Source: Bacillota bacterium (GTDB lineage: Bacteria; Bacillota; Clostridia; Oscillospirales; Ruminococcaceae). From it: a stretch of DNA of 8,081 bases. Shown piece by piece: positions 1 through 5,468 of this stretch (its first letter is position 1; each line of letters opens with the position of its first letter). The DNA lies in assembly GCA_023433405.1 (NCBI GenBank), contig JAEZCT010000078.1, forward strand, positions 1 through 8,081. The letters are read 5' to 3'. A program made the translations under genes and the position numbers. The notes under the pieces are model-generated. The model did not search any database. It was not told where the DNA came from and saw only the letters and a list, made by a program, of their open reading frames with translations.

Positions 1-4
1 GAGA

Positions 5-86
5 AATTTTTTAGCCAGACAAGGCGAAAAGCGCAGGAATACTTGCCGTATTCCGAGCATTTTCAACGCAGTATGGCGGAAAAATT
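5..86. repeat. Long imperfect inverted repeat (hairpin element)
   Basis: Two arms of about 38 bases face each other. The core is a perfect 7-bp stem, GGAATAC (36-42) and GTATTCC (48-54), with loop TTGCC. The outer arms match with mismatches: AATTTTT at 5-11 pairs with AAAAATT at 80-86, and AGCCA near 13-17 pairs with TGGC near 74-77. No reading frame or RNA gene explains it. The layout resembles small palindromic intergenic repeats scattered through clostridial genomes. No second copy lies in this window, so calling it a repeat family is inference; the dyad symmetry is directly visible. Confidence 0.5.
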
Positions 87-124
87 GCCGTCTAAATGGT
101 ATTGCAAGCTATGAGAACAGGTTC

Positions 125-230
125 TAATACTAATCCCCTCAAAAAGAGTCGATAAAAATCCGCGTGAAAACCCATAAATTAAAGCTTTTTACTTGATTTT
201 TATACTCTTTTAATTCGGATATTAGTATAA
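125..230 (+). mobile_element. MITE-like element, copy 1
   Basis: This AT-rich non-coding element has a 100-bp core (128-227) that starts TACTAAT and ends ATTAGTA, a perfect 7-bp terminal inverted repeat. The inverted repeats continue inward imperfectly to about 36 bases: AAAAAGAGT then ATAAAAATC on the left, GATTTTTATACTCTTTT on the right. TAA flanks both ends and may be a target duplication. The centre carries a conserved stretch around CGCGTGAAAACCC and an AAAGCTTTT palindrome. Closely matching copies lie at 638-757 (same orientation) and 5311-5416 (inverted). It encodes no transposase, so it would need one supplied in trans. Confidence 0.8.
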
Positions 231-272
231 GGGGCCGTCAGGCTTAATCATACGGCTGCATGCTATTTATAA

Positions 273-314
273 TAAAAATTGAGACTGGTTATGAAAATAA
301 CCAGTCCGTTTTTT
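273..314 (-). terminator. Rho-independent terminator of tRNA-Arg
   Basis: A perfect 10-bp stem (283-292 with 297-306, arms GACTGGTTAT and ATAACCAGTC) closes a 4-base loop. Read on the minus strand it is followed by TCAATTTTTATT, a typical U-tract, about 8 bases beyond the tRNA CCA end. On the plus strand the same stem is followed by CGTTTTTT, so it could act in both directions. Confidence 0.85.
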
Positions 315-390
315 GGCGTGCCTAAGAGGATTCGAACCTCCGACCTGCCGCTTAGGAGGCGGCCGCTCTATCCTGCTGAGCTATAGGCAC
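314..390 (-). tRNA. tRNA-Arg, anticodon CCT
   Basis: The minus strand folds into a standard cloverleaf. The acceptor stem is GTGCCTA with TAGGCAC (7 of 7 pairs), the D arm GCTC with GAGC, and the anticodon stem GCCGC with GCGGC around loop CTCCTAA, giving anticodon CCT. The T loop is TTCGAAT in a GGAGG/CCTCT stem. The discriminator is G and the 3' CCA is encoded (314-316 on the plus strand). It decodes AGG arginine codons. It has its own promoter and terminator, so it is a single-gene transcription unit. The two same-orientation MITE copies lie on either side of it. Confidence 0.95.
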
Positions 391-439
391 ATATATTATA
401 GGCAGAAAGGAAAAGCTGTTTTTAACAAAAGCAGTATTT

Positions 440-468
440 ATGTTACACCAAAACCGGTGTATTGTCAA
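440..468 (-). promoter_or_regulatory. Sigma-A promoter of tRNA-Arg
   Basis: On the minus strand a perfect -35 box TTGACA (463-468) is followed, after exactly 17 bases, by TAACAT (440-445; 4 of 6 matches to TATAAT). Transcription would start near 433 and give a leader of about 43 bases before the tRNA, to be removed by RNase P. Confidence 0.75.
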
Positions 469-637
469 CCAACGCGTTTCCTTCGCCCTGATGAAAAGCC
501 GGTAAACAATAGGATAAACCGGGAATACGGTTAAAAATGAAACCGGCGGGTAACGATAACATTAAGGGATGACATTATGGGTAATGCGTGGTAATATATG
601 CATAAGTGCTTTTTTACATTTAATAAGGCCTCGTATG
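469..637. other. Intergenic stretch, nothing recognised
   Basis: Between the tRNA promoter and MITE copy 2 I see no coding frame with a ribosome binding site, no terminator and no recognisable RNA. A minus-strand open frame here runs through the MITE and looks like chance. Confidence 0.5.
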
Positions 638-757
638 TAATACTAATCTCCTCAAAAAGAGTAGAATTTAAGATAAAAATCCGCGTGAAAACCCATAAAT
701 TAAAGCTTTTCACTTGATTTTTATACTCTTTTAAATCGGATATTAGTATTAGTATAA
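638..757 (+). mobile_element. MITE-like element, copy 2
   Basis: This has the same orientation and the same conserved centre as copy 1, with TAA at both ends. It differs in two ways: about 8 extra bases (around AGAATTTA, near 665-673) inside the left arm, and a 6-base tandem duplication of TATTAG at the right end, making the core 114 bp instead of 100. These extras suggest an older or imprecisely copied insertion. Its right end creates TATAAA facing the downstream Nudix gene. Confidence 0.8.
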
Positions 758-879
758 AATCTAGCCGCATACGTTTTTTAACTGCTAGGCTGCTGCAAGG
801 CTCAGGCATAGTACTATAGGTGCGCTGCAAAGTGATGCCCTCCGGTCACACCAATGGAACGTAAAGGACAAAAAAGGAT
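758..879 (+). other. Upstream region of the Nudix gene
   Basis: This stretch holds the 5' region of the Nudix gene. It contains a perfect 10-bp palindrome, ATAGTACTAT (808-817), and an AAAGGA ribosome binding site (863-868). I see no convincing promoter pair within it. The best -10-like sequence lies at the edge of MITE copy 2 (TATAAA at 753-758, with TTTAAA 17 bases upstream). Confidence 0.4.
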
Positions 880-1284
880 ATGAAATATGAAAAATCGTGC
901 GGTGCCGTGGTATACCGCTATTACTGTGACAGATTGGAACTGCTTTTAATCAAGCATAAGGCAGGGGGGCATTGGTCGTTTCCCAAAGGACATGTGGAGG
1001 ACGGCGAGACCGAGGAGCAAACCGCCCTGCGGGAGGTAAAGGAGGAAACGGGGCTGACTGTCGCGCTGGAGGAGGGCTTTCGGGAAAGCGTGCGCTATCA
1101 CCCCCGCCCGGATCTCAGCAAGACGGTAGTTTATTTTATTGGTGAGGCTGTTTCGGGGAAGGCACACGCGCAGGAGGAAGAGATTGACGAGCTGCGCTGG
1201 GTTGCGCTTACGGAGGTGGAGCCTATGTTAACCTACGCAAACGACCGCAAGCTGCTTGCCCGCGCAAAAAGGCACCTTTGTTAA
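880..1284 (+). CDS. Nudix hydrolase, Ap4A pyrophosphatase-like
   Basis: This 134-residue cytoplasmic enzyme belongs to the Nudix superfamily, which cleaves nucleoside diphosphates linked to another group. A complete Nudix box occupies residues 37-59 (G-x5-E-x7-REVKEETGL), with metal-binding glutamates in REVKEE. The N-terminal SCGAVVY and the run GGHWSFPKGHVE just before the box resemble bacterial and eukaryotic bis(5'-nucleosyl)-tetraphosphatases (NUDT2-like), which hydrolyse the alarmone Ap4A; that substrate is inferred from similarity. Length is typical for a single-domain Nudix protein. The ATG at 880 has AAAGGA at 863-868 (11-base spacing); a second AAGGA lies too close to be used. The gene seems monocistronic, with a separate ktrB promoter downstream. 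I see no clear terminator after it. Confidence 0.88.
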   Translation: MKYEKSCGAVVYRYYCDRLELLLIKHKAGGHWSFPKGHVEDGETEEQTALREVKEETGLTVALEEGFRESVRYHPRPDLSKTVVYFIGEAVSGKAHAQEEEIDELRWVALTEVEPMLTYANDRKLLARAKRHLC

Positions 1285-1296
1285 CACATCGCGGCA

Positions 1297-1325
1297 TTGC
1301 TTTTTTAGGGTCTCTTTGCTATAAT
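1297..1325 (+). promoter_or_regulatory. Promoter of ktrB
   Basis: A perfect -10 box TATAAT (1320-1325) is preceded by an extended -10 TGC (1317-1319). The -35 is weak, TTGCTT (1297-1302), at 17 bases. An extended -10 commonly compensates for a poor -35. Transcription would start near 1332, giving a leader of about 146 bases before the ktrB start codon. Confidence 0.65.
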
Positions 1326-1353
1326 AATGTCTGCCAATTCCGTTTCTTTCCAA

Positions 1354-1394
1354 GCCGGGGAGAGGCGGGGTGACAGTATAAACCGCTGCCCGGC
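1354..1394 (+). promoter_or_regulatory. Stem-loop in the ktrB leader
   Basis: GCCGGG (1354-1359) pairs with CCCGGC (1389-1394), and inside it GCGG (1365-1368) pairs with CCGC (1383-1386), leaving an asymmetric internal loop and a 14-base apical loop that includes GGTGACAG. It lies immediately 5' of the ribosome binding site of the small upstream ORF. The purine-rich GGGGAGAGGCGGGGTGA stretch loosely recalls the 5' half of ydaO-type c-di-AMP riboswitches, but the conserved 3' half of that class is absent, so I do not assign a riboswitch class. Confidence 0.4.
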
Positions 1395-1408
1395 AAAGGA
1401 GAAGGCAT

Positions 1409-1456
1409 ATGCAAAGGCGGCGGGTTTCTACACTCTTTTATTTTACGCCTAAATAG
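1409..1456 (+). CDS. Small upstream ORF (leader peptide candidate)
   Basis: This 15-codon frame reads MQRRRVSTLFYFTPK and ends in TAG. Its ATG has an excellent ribosome binding site, AAGGAG (1396-1401), 7 bases upstream, better than that of ktrB itself. It lies in the same frame as ktrB, so the TAG is an in-frame stop 24 bases before the ktrB GTG. The start codon sits in the palindrome GCATATGC, and the stop codon lies inside the hairpin at 1445-1460. Codons 3-5 are AGG CGG CGG. It could be a regulatory leader peptide coupled to ktrB translation, or the remnant of a longer KtrB N-terminus interrupted by a nonsense codon. There is no homology evidence for the peptide. Confidence 0.4.
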   Translation: MQRRRVSTLFYFTPK

Positions 1457-1460
1457 GCGT
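1445..1460 (+). promoter_or_regulatory. Hairpin just before the ktrB ribosome binding site
   Basis: ACGCCTA (1445-1451) and TAGGCGT (1454-1460) form a perfect 7-bp inverted repeat with AA between; in RNA the loop would open by a pair or so. The upstream ORF stop codon is in its 3' arm, and AAGGA (1463-1467) of ktrB follows two bases later. A ribosome ending on the small ORF would melt this hairpin, which would suit translational coupling. Confidence 0.5.
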
Positions 1461-1477
1461 TTAAGGATGCGATACTT

Positions 1478-2842
1478 GTGCGTTTATCCGGCTCCCAGAA
1501 AAAACATATTGCAACCAACCAGCCTGTACGCGTTATCTGCCTTAGTTTTATCATTGTAATCATGCTGGGCACGATTATTCTCACCCTTCCCTTTTGCTCC
1601 AAGGACGGGCAGTTTACCCCGTTTCTCGACGCACTGTTTACCGCGACCTCGGCTACCTGCGTAACGGGGCTTGTGGTATACGACACCTTTCTTAAATGGA
1701 GCTTTGCCGGGCAGCTTATCATCCTGCTGCTCATACAAATCGGGGGGCTGGGCATACTGACCATAACCTCGTTTTTTAATATCGCGCTGGGGCGCAAGCT
1801 GGGGCTGCGCGGCGCGCATCTTGCCTCGGAAACGGCTAACGCGCTGGATTTATCGGATACACCCAGGCTGCTAAAGGCGATTATGCTGGTCTCCTTTTTG
1901 TTTGAGACGGTGGGCGCACTGCTGTTAATGGCGGATTTTGTGCCGCGCTACGGCTCTGACGGGGTGTTTCTATCAATATTCTTGTCGGTTTCCGCCTTTT
2001 GCAACGCGGGCTTTGACCTTTTGGGGCGAGAGGGCGAATACATTAGCCTTAGCCATTATAACGACAACACTTATGTACTGGTAATCATCTCGTTTTTAAT
2101 CATCTTTGGCGGTCTCGGCTTTTTGGTGTGGAAGGACCTTGCACAATACCGCAAAACCAAAAAGCTTTTGCTGCACACCCGGGTGGTGCTGGTGGTTTCG
2201 GGTATACTTATTGCTGCGGGAACCCTGATGTTTTTATTGTTTGAATGGCACAACGAAAAAACCATTGGATCGTTGCCGATTGCACAACGAATTCTTGCTT
2301 CGTATTTCCAATCTGTTACAAGCCGCACGGCGGGGTTTAACAGCGTGGATATGCTGGGGATGAACAGCATAACAAAACTGTTTATGATTATTTTAATGTT
2401 CATTGGCGCGTCGCCTGGCTCTACGGGCGGCGGTATAAAAACCACCACCTTTGCGGTAATTATTATAACCGTGGCAAGCGTTGTTTCCGGGCGTGAGGAT
2501 GCGGTGCTGTTTAAACGGCGCGTGGATAAGCCCATTGTGTACAAGGCGCTTTCCATCTCGGTTTTTGCGGTGATTATTGTGCTGACGACCATGTCGGTTA
2601 TCTACTTTACGAGTGAGGAAGCCATCGACGGCATGAACGCGCTGTTTGAGTCGGTATCCGCCTTTAGCACGGTGGGGCTTTCCACCGGGGTTACGCAGAT
2701 AGCCAACATCCCCTCGCGCATAGTGTTAATTATCGCGATGTTTATCGGGCGCGTCGGGCCTGTCTCCATGGCGCTTTCCCTCTCCCTGCGGCAGGGGCGC
2801 CGCGCCGAGATTATCCCGGAGGGGAAGATTTTGGTGGGATAG
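1478..2842 (+). CDS. ktrB: KtrB/TrkH-family potassium uptake channel subunit
   Basis: This 454-residue polytopic membrane protein forms the ion-conducting pore of a K+ uptake system. All four pore-loop repeats of the family are present, with filter glycines at residues 64 (TCVTGL), 178 (CNAGFD), 286 (RTAGFN) and 400 (STVGLS). The intramembrane gate-loop region GASPGSTGGGIKTT is at 310-323. Length matches KtrB (about 445-460) better than TrkH. KtrB normally works as a dimer on a KtrA octamer that binds nucleotides and c-di-AMP. No ktrA-like gene is adjacent or elsewhere in this window, so the regulator must lie at another locus or be absent. The start is GTG, supported by AAGGA at 1463-1467 (10-base spacing) and by a normal-length tail before the first membrane helix. 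An in-frame TAG just upstream blocks a longer form. Confidence 0.93.
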   Translation: MRLSGSQKKHIATNQPVRVICLSFIIVIMLGTIILTLPFCSKDGQFTPFLDALFTATSATCVTGLVVYDTFLKWSFAGQLIILLLIQIGGLGILTITSFFNIALGRKLGLRGAHLASETANALDLSDTPRLLKAIMLVSFLFETVGALLLMADFVPRYGSDGVFLSIFLSVSAFCNAGFDLLGREGEYISLSHYNDNTYVLVIISFLIIFGGLGFLVWKDLAQYRKTKKLLLHTRVVLVVSGILIAAGTLMFLLFEWHNEKTIGSLPIAQRILASYFQSVTSRTAGFNSVDMLGMNSITKLFMIILMFIGASPGSTGGGIKTTTFAVIIITVASVVSGREDAVLFKRRVDKPIVYKALSISVFAVIIVLTTMSVIYFTSEEAIDGMNALFESVSAFSTVGLSTGVTQIANIPSRIVLIIAMFIGRVGPVSMALSLSLRQGRRAEIIPEGKILVG

Positions 2843-3067
2843 CCCTCAGATGTTGTTATCCGCCGTTTGCACCGGCCATACGGGAGATATCCCTTTCATA
2901 CAACCCAAACCTTTTTGGCGGCGGACAGCTTTTTCGCTTTTCAGGGAACAGGCGGCATATTCACAAGGCGGTGGCGTTACCGCTTAGGGATAGGTGCTTT
3001 TTCTATGGCAAAGCGTTAGCTTTCGCCGCCTTTTATTATAACCCCTATGCTTTTCTGGGAGATTTGT
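2843..3067. other. Intergenic region between ktrB and ydbS
   Basis: I see no gene here. It contains a plausible ktrB terminator (3007-3036, listed separately) and a short stem GCGGT-GGCGTT-ACCGC near 2970-2985. No promoter for ydbS is obvious in this part, although an outer promoter here would be needed for the full ydbS leader fold to form. Confidence 0.4.
3007..3036 (+). terminator. Possible ktrB terminator
   Basis: GGCAAAGC (3007-3014) pairs with GCTTTCGCC (3019-3027), with one bulged C and loop GTTA. The sequence then runs GCC TTTTATTATA, so a T-rich tract begins three bases after the stem. It lies 165 bases after the ktrB stop. The bulge and the gap before the T-tract make it a moderate candidate. 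Confidence 0.4.
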
Positions 3068-3146
3068 ATGGGTGCCTTGTGCGGTCTTTTCTTGCGCAGA
3101 AAAGAATACCGTTTAAAATAACCGCTTTTTAGAGGAGGGCACCCAT
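3068..3146 (+). promoter_or_regulatory. Nested leader fold masking the ydbS start site
   Basis: Three nested pairings are visible. The outer stem is ATGGGTGCC (3068-3076) with GGCACCCAT (3138-3146), a perfect 9 bp extended by two G-U pairs (3077 with 3137, 3078 with 3136). The middle stem is GCGGT (3081-3085) with ACCGC (3121-3125). The inner stem is CTTTTCT (3086-3092) with AGAAAAG (3098-3104) and loop TGCGC. The outer stem covers the 3' half of the AGGAGGG ribosome binding site and stops one base before the ATG, so the fold should restrict initiation. This requires transcription to start upstream of 3068; a TAAAAT -10-like box at 3114-3119 would give a short leader that escapes it. No known riboswitch class is recognised. 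Confidence 0.45.
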
Positions 3147-3147
3147 T

Positions 3148-3624
3148 ATGGGGAGTGTAAAGCCCAGCGTGCGGCTGCTATACGCGTGGTGGACGATGCT
3201 GTTTGCCGCCGTCATCCTGCTTTGCCTTGCGGCACTGCCCTTGGCGGAGATATCAAGAACCCTTTGGCTTACCGTCACAATCGGTTTGCTTGTGGCGTTT
3301 TCGGTATTGTTTGGCTGGTATCTGCCCGCCCGTTACCGCAGCCTTTCTTACAAGCTGTGCCGCGAAACCATCGTAAAGCGCTCCGGTGTGCTGGTGATGC
3401 GCGAGCGGTTTCTGTATGTGAAGAATATACAGTTTGCTTTTGTAGAGGTGACGCTTTTGGATATGATTTTTGATACCTACACGCTGTGCGTGCGCAGCGC
3501 GGGGGTATCCCTAGCCCTGCGGGGGCTGGAGCAGGAGACGCTGGCCGCCGCAAGTGAGCTGTACCCGGTGCTGTTTGCGGCGGAGGACATCCCCAAAAAG
3601 CCCGAACGACATCGGGGCGGGTAG
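3148..3624 (+). CDS. ydbS: YdbS-like membrane PH-domain protein (DUF304/bPH_2)
   Basis: This 158-residue membrane protein matches the size of B. subtilis YdbS (about 159). Two hydrophobic helices (about residues 11-33 and 38-59) are followed by one bacterial PH domain (about 61-146). That domain shows the family pattern: a short basic strand (RYRSLSYKL), KRSGVLVMRER, an isoleucine-glutamine pair in YVKNIQ, then LLDMIFDTYTLCV and a closing LRGLEQET. The PH domain should face the cytoplasm. In B. subtilis the sigma-W-controlled ydbST pair protects against a B. amyloliquefaciens bacteriocin; applying that role here is inference. The ATG has a very strong AGGAGGG site (3133-3139) at 8 bases, which the leader fold may hide. 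ydbT follows after 55 bases, a likely operon. Confidence 0.85.
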   Translation: MGSVKPSVRLLYAWWTMLFAAVILLCLAALPLAEISRTLWLTVTIGLLVAFSVLFGWYLPARYRSLSYKLCRETIVKRSGVLVMRERFLYVKNIQFAFVEVTLLDMIFDTYTLCVRSAGVSLALRGLEQETLAAASELYPVLFAAEDIPKKPERHRGG

Positions 3625-3679
3625 GCGGCAGGGTTTCTGTATATACCGCGGGTCGCCCCAATTTTTAAGGAAAGGCGTG

Positions 3680-5143
3680 GTGGCAGGTATGGGCAAGCAG
3701 GGCTTTCGCCCCCATCCGGCAGCGATATTCGGCTATCTCTCCCGCGTGGTATACCTGCTTATCATCCCGTTTGCGCGGGGGCTTTTTTTAGCCCTGCGGG
3801 CGGGCAGCCTGCTTGCGTGGGCGCACGGCGCGTGGTTTGATATTTTGGTGCTGCTTTTTATCGTGGGGCTTGCGGTGGTGCGCTGGCGGCTTACCATATA
3901 CCGCTATGACGAGAAGGGGCTGTACCTTGCAAGGGGCCTGCTGCTGCGCCGCACCCAGTTTTTGCCCATGAAGCATATTACCACCCTTTCGGTGGAGTAC
4001 CCGTTTTTACTGCGCCCCATTCGCGCGGTGGTGCTGCGCGCCGACACAACGGGCGGCAGCGCGCGCAGCTACGATTTTGAGGTACTGGTGCGCAAAAAGG
4101 ATGCAGAGGCGGCACTGGGCGCGCGCCTCTGCCAGGCGGACCCGCCCCGCCGAGCAAAGCGCGTTTATTTCCCCCACTCCCTGCATATTGCGGCGCTCAG
4201 CGCGTTTTTATCAAACTCCTTTGCGGGGGTATTGTTTGCCTCAGCGCTAATCTCCCGCGCGGGCAGCGTTTTTGGAGAGAAACTGGAGGGCAAGGTGTTA
4301 AGCCTGCTTGCCCAAATATCCTCCTCCATTGAGTTGGGCATTCCCCCCATTGCCACAATGCTTGCGCTTATTATTCTGGGCGGGTGGTTTATTGGCTTTG
4401 TGCGCAACCTGCTGCGGCTTACGCGCTTTCGCGCGGCGCGGTCGGGCAGGCTGCTAACCATTACCGGGGGACTTGTTACCCGGCGCACCTACAGCGTGGA
4501 TGTGGGAAAGGTGTTTTATCTGGATATCCGCCAAAGCCTTATGACCCGCCTTTTGCGCATCCAGCTGGTTTTTATTCGCTGTACGGGCTACGGAAAGGGC
4601 AAAAACGAGCCCTCGGCGCTGATTCCCGCCGCCACCCGCTCGGAGCTTGCCTACACGCTCAGCGGGCTTTTGCCGGGCATTCGCCCTCACGCCCGCACCC
4701 TAAAGCCCCGCCCCGGCGTCTGGCCCCGTTACCTGCTGCCGTGGCTGTTTGGCGTGCCGCTGCTGCCGGGGGTCTATTGGGCTGTGTACCGCCTCTTTCC
4801 CCTGTGGCGGCAGCTTTCTAATTTTTTGTTTTTTATGCTGTGGTTTCCGCTGGGGTGGGTGCTTGCGCTGAAGCTGCTGGATTTTTTTACGGCGGGTGTG
4901 TCGAATGAGGGTGGCATTCTTACCCTGCGTTATTCGCGGGGGCTAATTTTGCATACGGTGGCGGTGCGCCCGGAGCATGTTGCGATGCTTACCGTCAGCC
5001 AAAGCCTGTTTCAGCGCAAAAAGGATAGCTGCGACCTCATAGTGCGAACCGACCGCGAAAGCCATGGGTTTGAGAGCAGCCACAAGGTAAAGGGACTCGA
5101 CCGCAGGCAGACCGTGCAGCTCTTGGGGCTGCGTTACTCCTGA
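3680..5143 (+). CDS. ydbT: YdbT-like membrane protein with three PH domains
   Basis: About 487 residues, close to B. subtilis YdbT (about 493). Numbering from the ATG at 3689, a pair of membrane helices (about 16-37 and 48-66) leads into a first bPH_2 domain (about 68-150: LTIYRYDEKGLYLARGLLLRRTQ, PMKHITTL). Two more helices (about 170-250) precede a second PH domain (about 260-345: LLTITGGLVTRRTYSVD). Two further helices (about 368-415) precede a third (about 420-484). It probably works with YdbS in the membrane. Start choice: TAAGGA at 3666-3671 is best spaced for GTG 3680; ATG 3689 is the nearest ATG but too far from that site, and GTG 3677 is also possible. A longer open frame back to 3554 overlaps ydbS, lacks a binding site and reads as low-complexity basic sequence, so I do not use it. 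Confidence 0.82.
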   Translation: MAGMGKQGFRPHPAAIFGYLSRVVYLLIIPFARGLFLALRAGSLLAWAHGAWFDILVLLFIVGLAVVRWRLTIYRYDEKGLYLARGLLLRRTQFLPMKHITTLSVEYPFLLRPIRAVVLRADTTGGSARSYDFEVLVRKKDAEAALGARLCQADPPRRAKRVYFPHSLHIAALSAFLSNSFAGVLFASALISRAGSVFGEKLEGKVLSLLAQISSSIELGIPPIATMLALIILGGWFIGFVRNLLRLTRFRAARSGRLLTITGGLVTRRTYSVDVGKVFYLDIRQSLMTRLLRIQLVFIRCTGYGKGKNEPSALIPAATRSELAYTLSGLLPGIRPHARTLKPRPGVWPRYLLPWLFGVPLLPGVYWAVYRLFPLWRQLSNFLFFMLWFPLGWVLALKLLDFFTAGVSNEGGILTLRYSRGLILHTVAVRPEHVAMLTVSQSLFQRKKDSCDLIVRTDRESHGFESSHKVKGLDRRQTVQLLGLRYS

Positions 5144-5193
5144 CGCGACCGCGAGGCGTAATTGCCGAAACAATGCCGCCCTTATTTTGGATA

Positions 5194-5222
5194 TTGACTT
5201 TTTTCTATGTGTTTGCTATAAT
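5194..5222 (+). promoter_or_regulatory. Strong sigma-A promoter of the arsR operon
   Basis: TTGACT (5194-5199; 5 of 6), a 17-base spacer, and a perfect TATAAT (5217-5222) with extended -10 TGC (5214-5216). Transcription would start near 5229, giving a leader of about 240 bases that runs through the rest of the palindrome and the whole of MITE copy 3 before arsR. It is among the strongest promoters in the window and would need tight repression, consistent with the overlapping palindrome. Confidence 0.85.
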
Positions 5223-5267
5223 GCGTGATATGATATAGAAATTTTTCTATATCATATCACGCATTAT
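5218..5267. promoter_or_regulatory. Perfect 24-2-24 palindrome, probable ArsR operator
   Basis: The arms 5218-5241 and 5244-5267 are exact reverse complements around a central TT, 24 bp each without a mismatch. The inner part has the 12-2-12 dyad format typical of ArsR/SmtB-family operators, with AT-rich half-sites (ATGATATAGAAA). It begins inside the -10 box and covers the transcription start, so a bound repressor would block RNA polymerase. The nearest regulator gene is arsR, 200 bases downstream, which makes autoregulation the simplest reading. In RNA, the part downstream of the start could still form a 5'-terminal hairpin. It has no GC-rich stem or T-tract, so it is not a terminator. Confidence 0.75.
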
Positions 5268-5310
5268 CTGCCTTTTTAAGTATCGTCACAATTTTTAAAA
5301 TGGTTAACAG

Positions 5311-5416
5311 TAATACTAATATCCGATTAAAAAGAGTATAAAAATCAAGAGAAAAGCTTTAATTTATGGGTTTTCACGCGGATTCTTATCGGCTCTTTTT
5401 GAGGAGCTTAGTATAA
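5311..5416 (-). mobile_element. MITE-like element, copy 3 (inverted)
   Basis: This has the same 100-bp core as copy 1 but in the opposite orientation (core 5314-5413), again with TAA at each end. The right terminal repeat has one mismatch (CTTAGTA instead of ATTAGTA), and there are a few substitutions in the centre. It lies wholly within the transcribed leader of arsR, between the promoter/operator and the ribosome binding site, and its long inverted repeats could fold in the mRNA. Confidence 0.8.
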
Positions 5417-5468
5417 GATAGGCAGACAAGCTCCCGATATTGCCGCCGACGGAGAAGGATGGACTTTT

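Noticed and set aside
395..400. Minus-strand TATAAT just before the tRNA as its promoter
   Set aside because: It would start transcription inside the mature tRNA, and a better promoter with a perfect TTGACA lies upstream.
531..830. 99-codon minus-strand open frame
   Set aside because: It runs through MITE copy 2, has no convincing ribosome binding site, and its composition reflects AT-rich non-coding DNA.
1332..1477. c-di-AMP (ydaO-type) riboswitch upstream of ktrB
   Set aside because: The gene context fits and a GGGGTGA stretch is present, but the conserved 3' core of that class is missing and the spacer is filled by a small ORF. A covariance-model search would settle it.
3554..3679. Longer start for ydbT overlapping ydbS
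   Set aside because: There is no ribosome binding site at 3554, the overlap with ydbS is 71 bases out of frame, and the extra residues do not resemble the family N-terminus.
5218..5267. Palindrome as a terminator for ydbST
   Set aside because: The stem is AT-rich, no T-tract follows, and the left arm contains a perfect -10 box.
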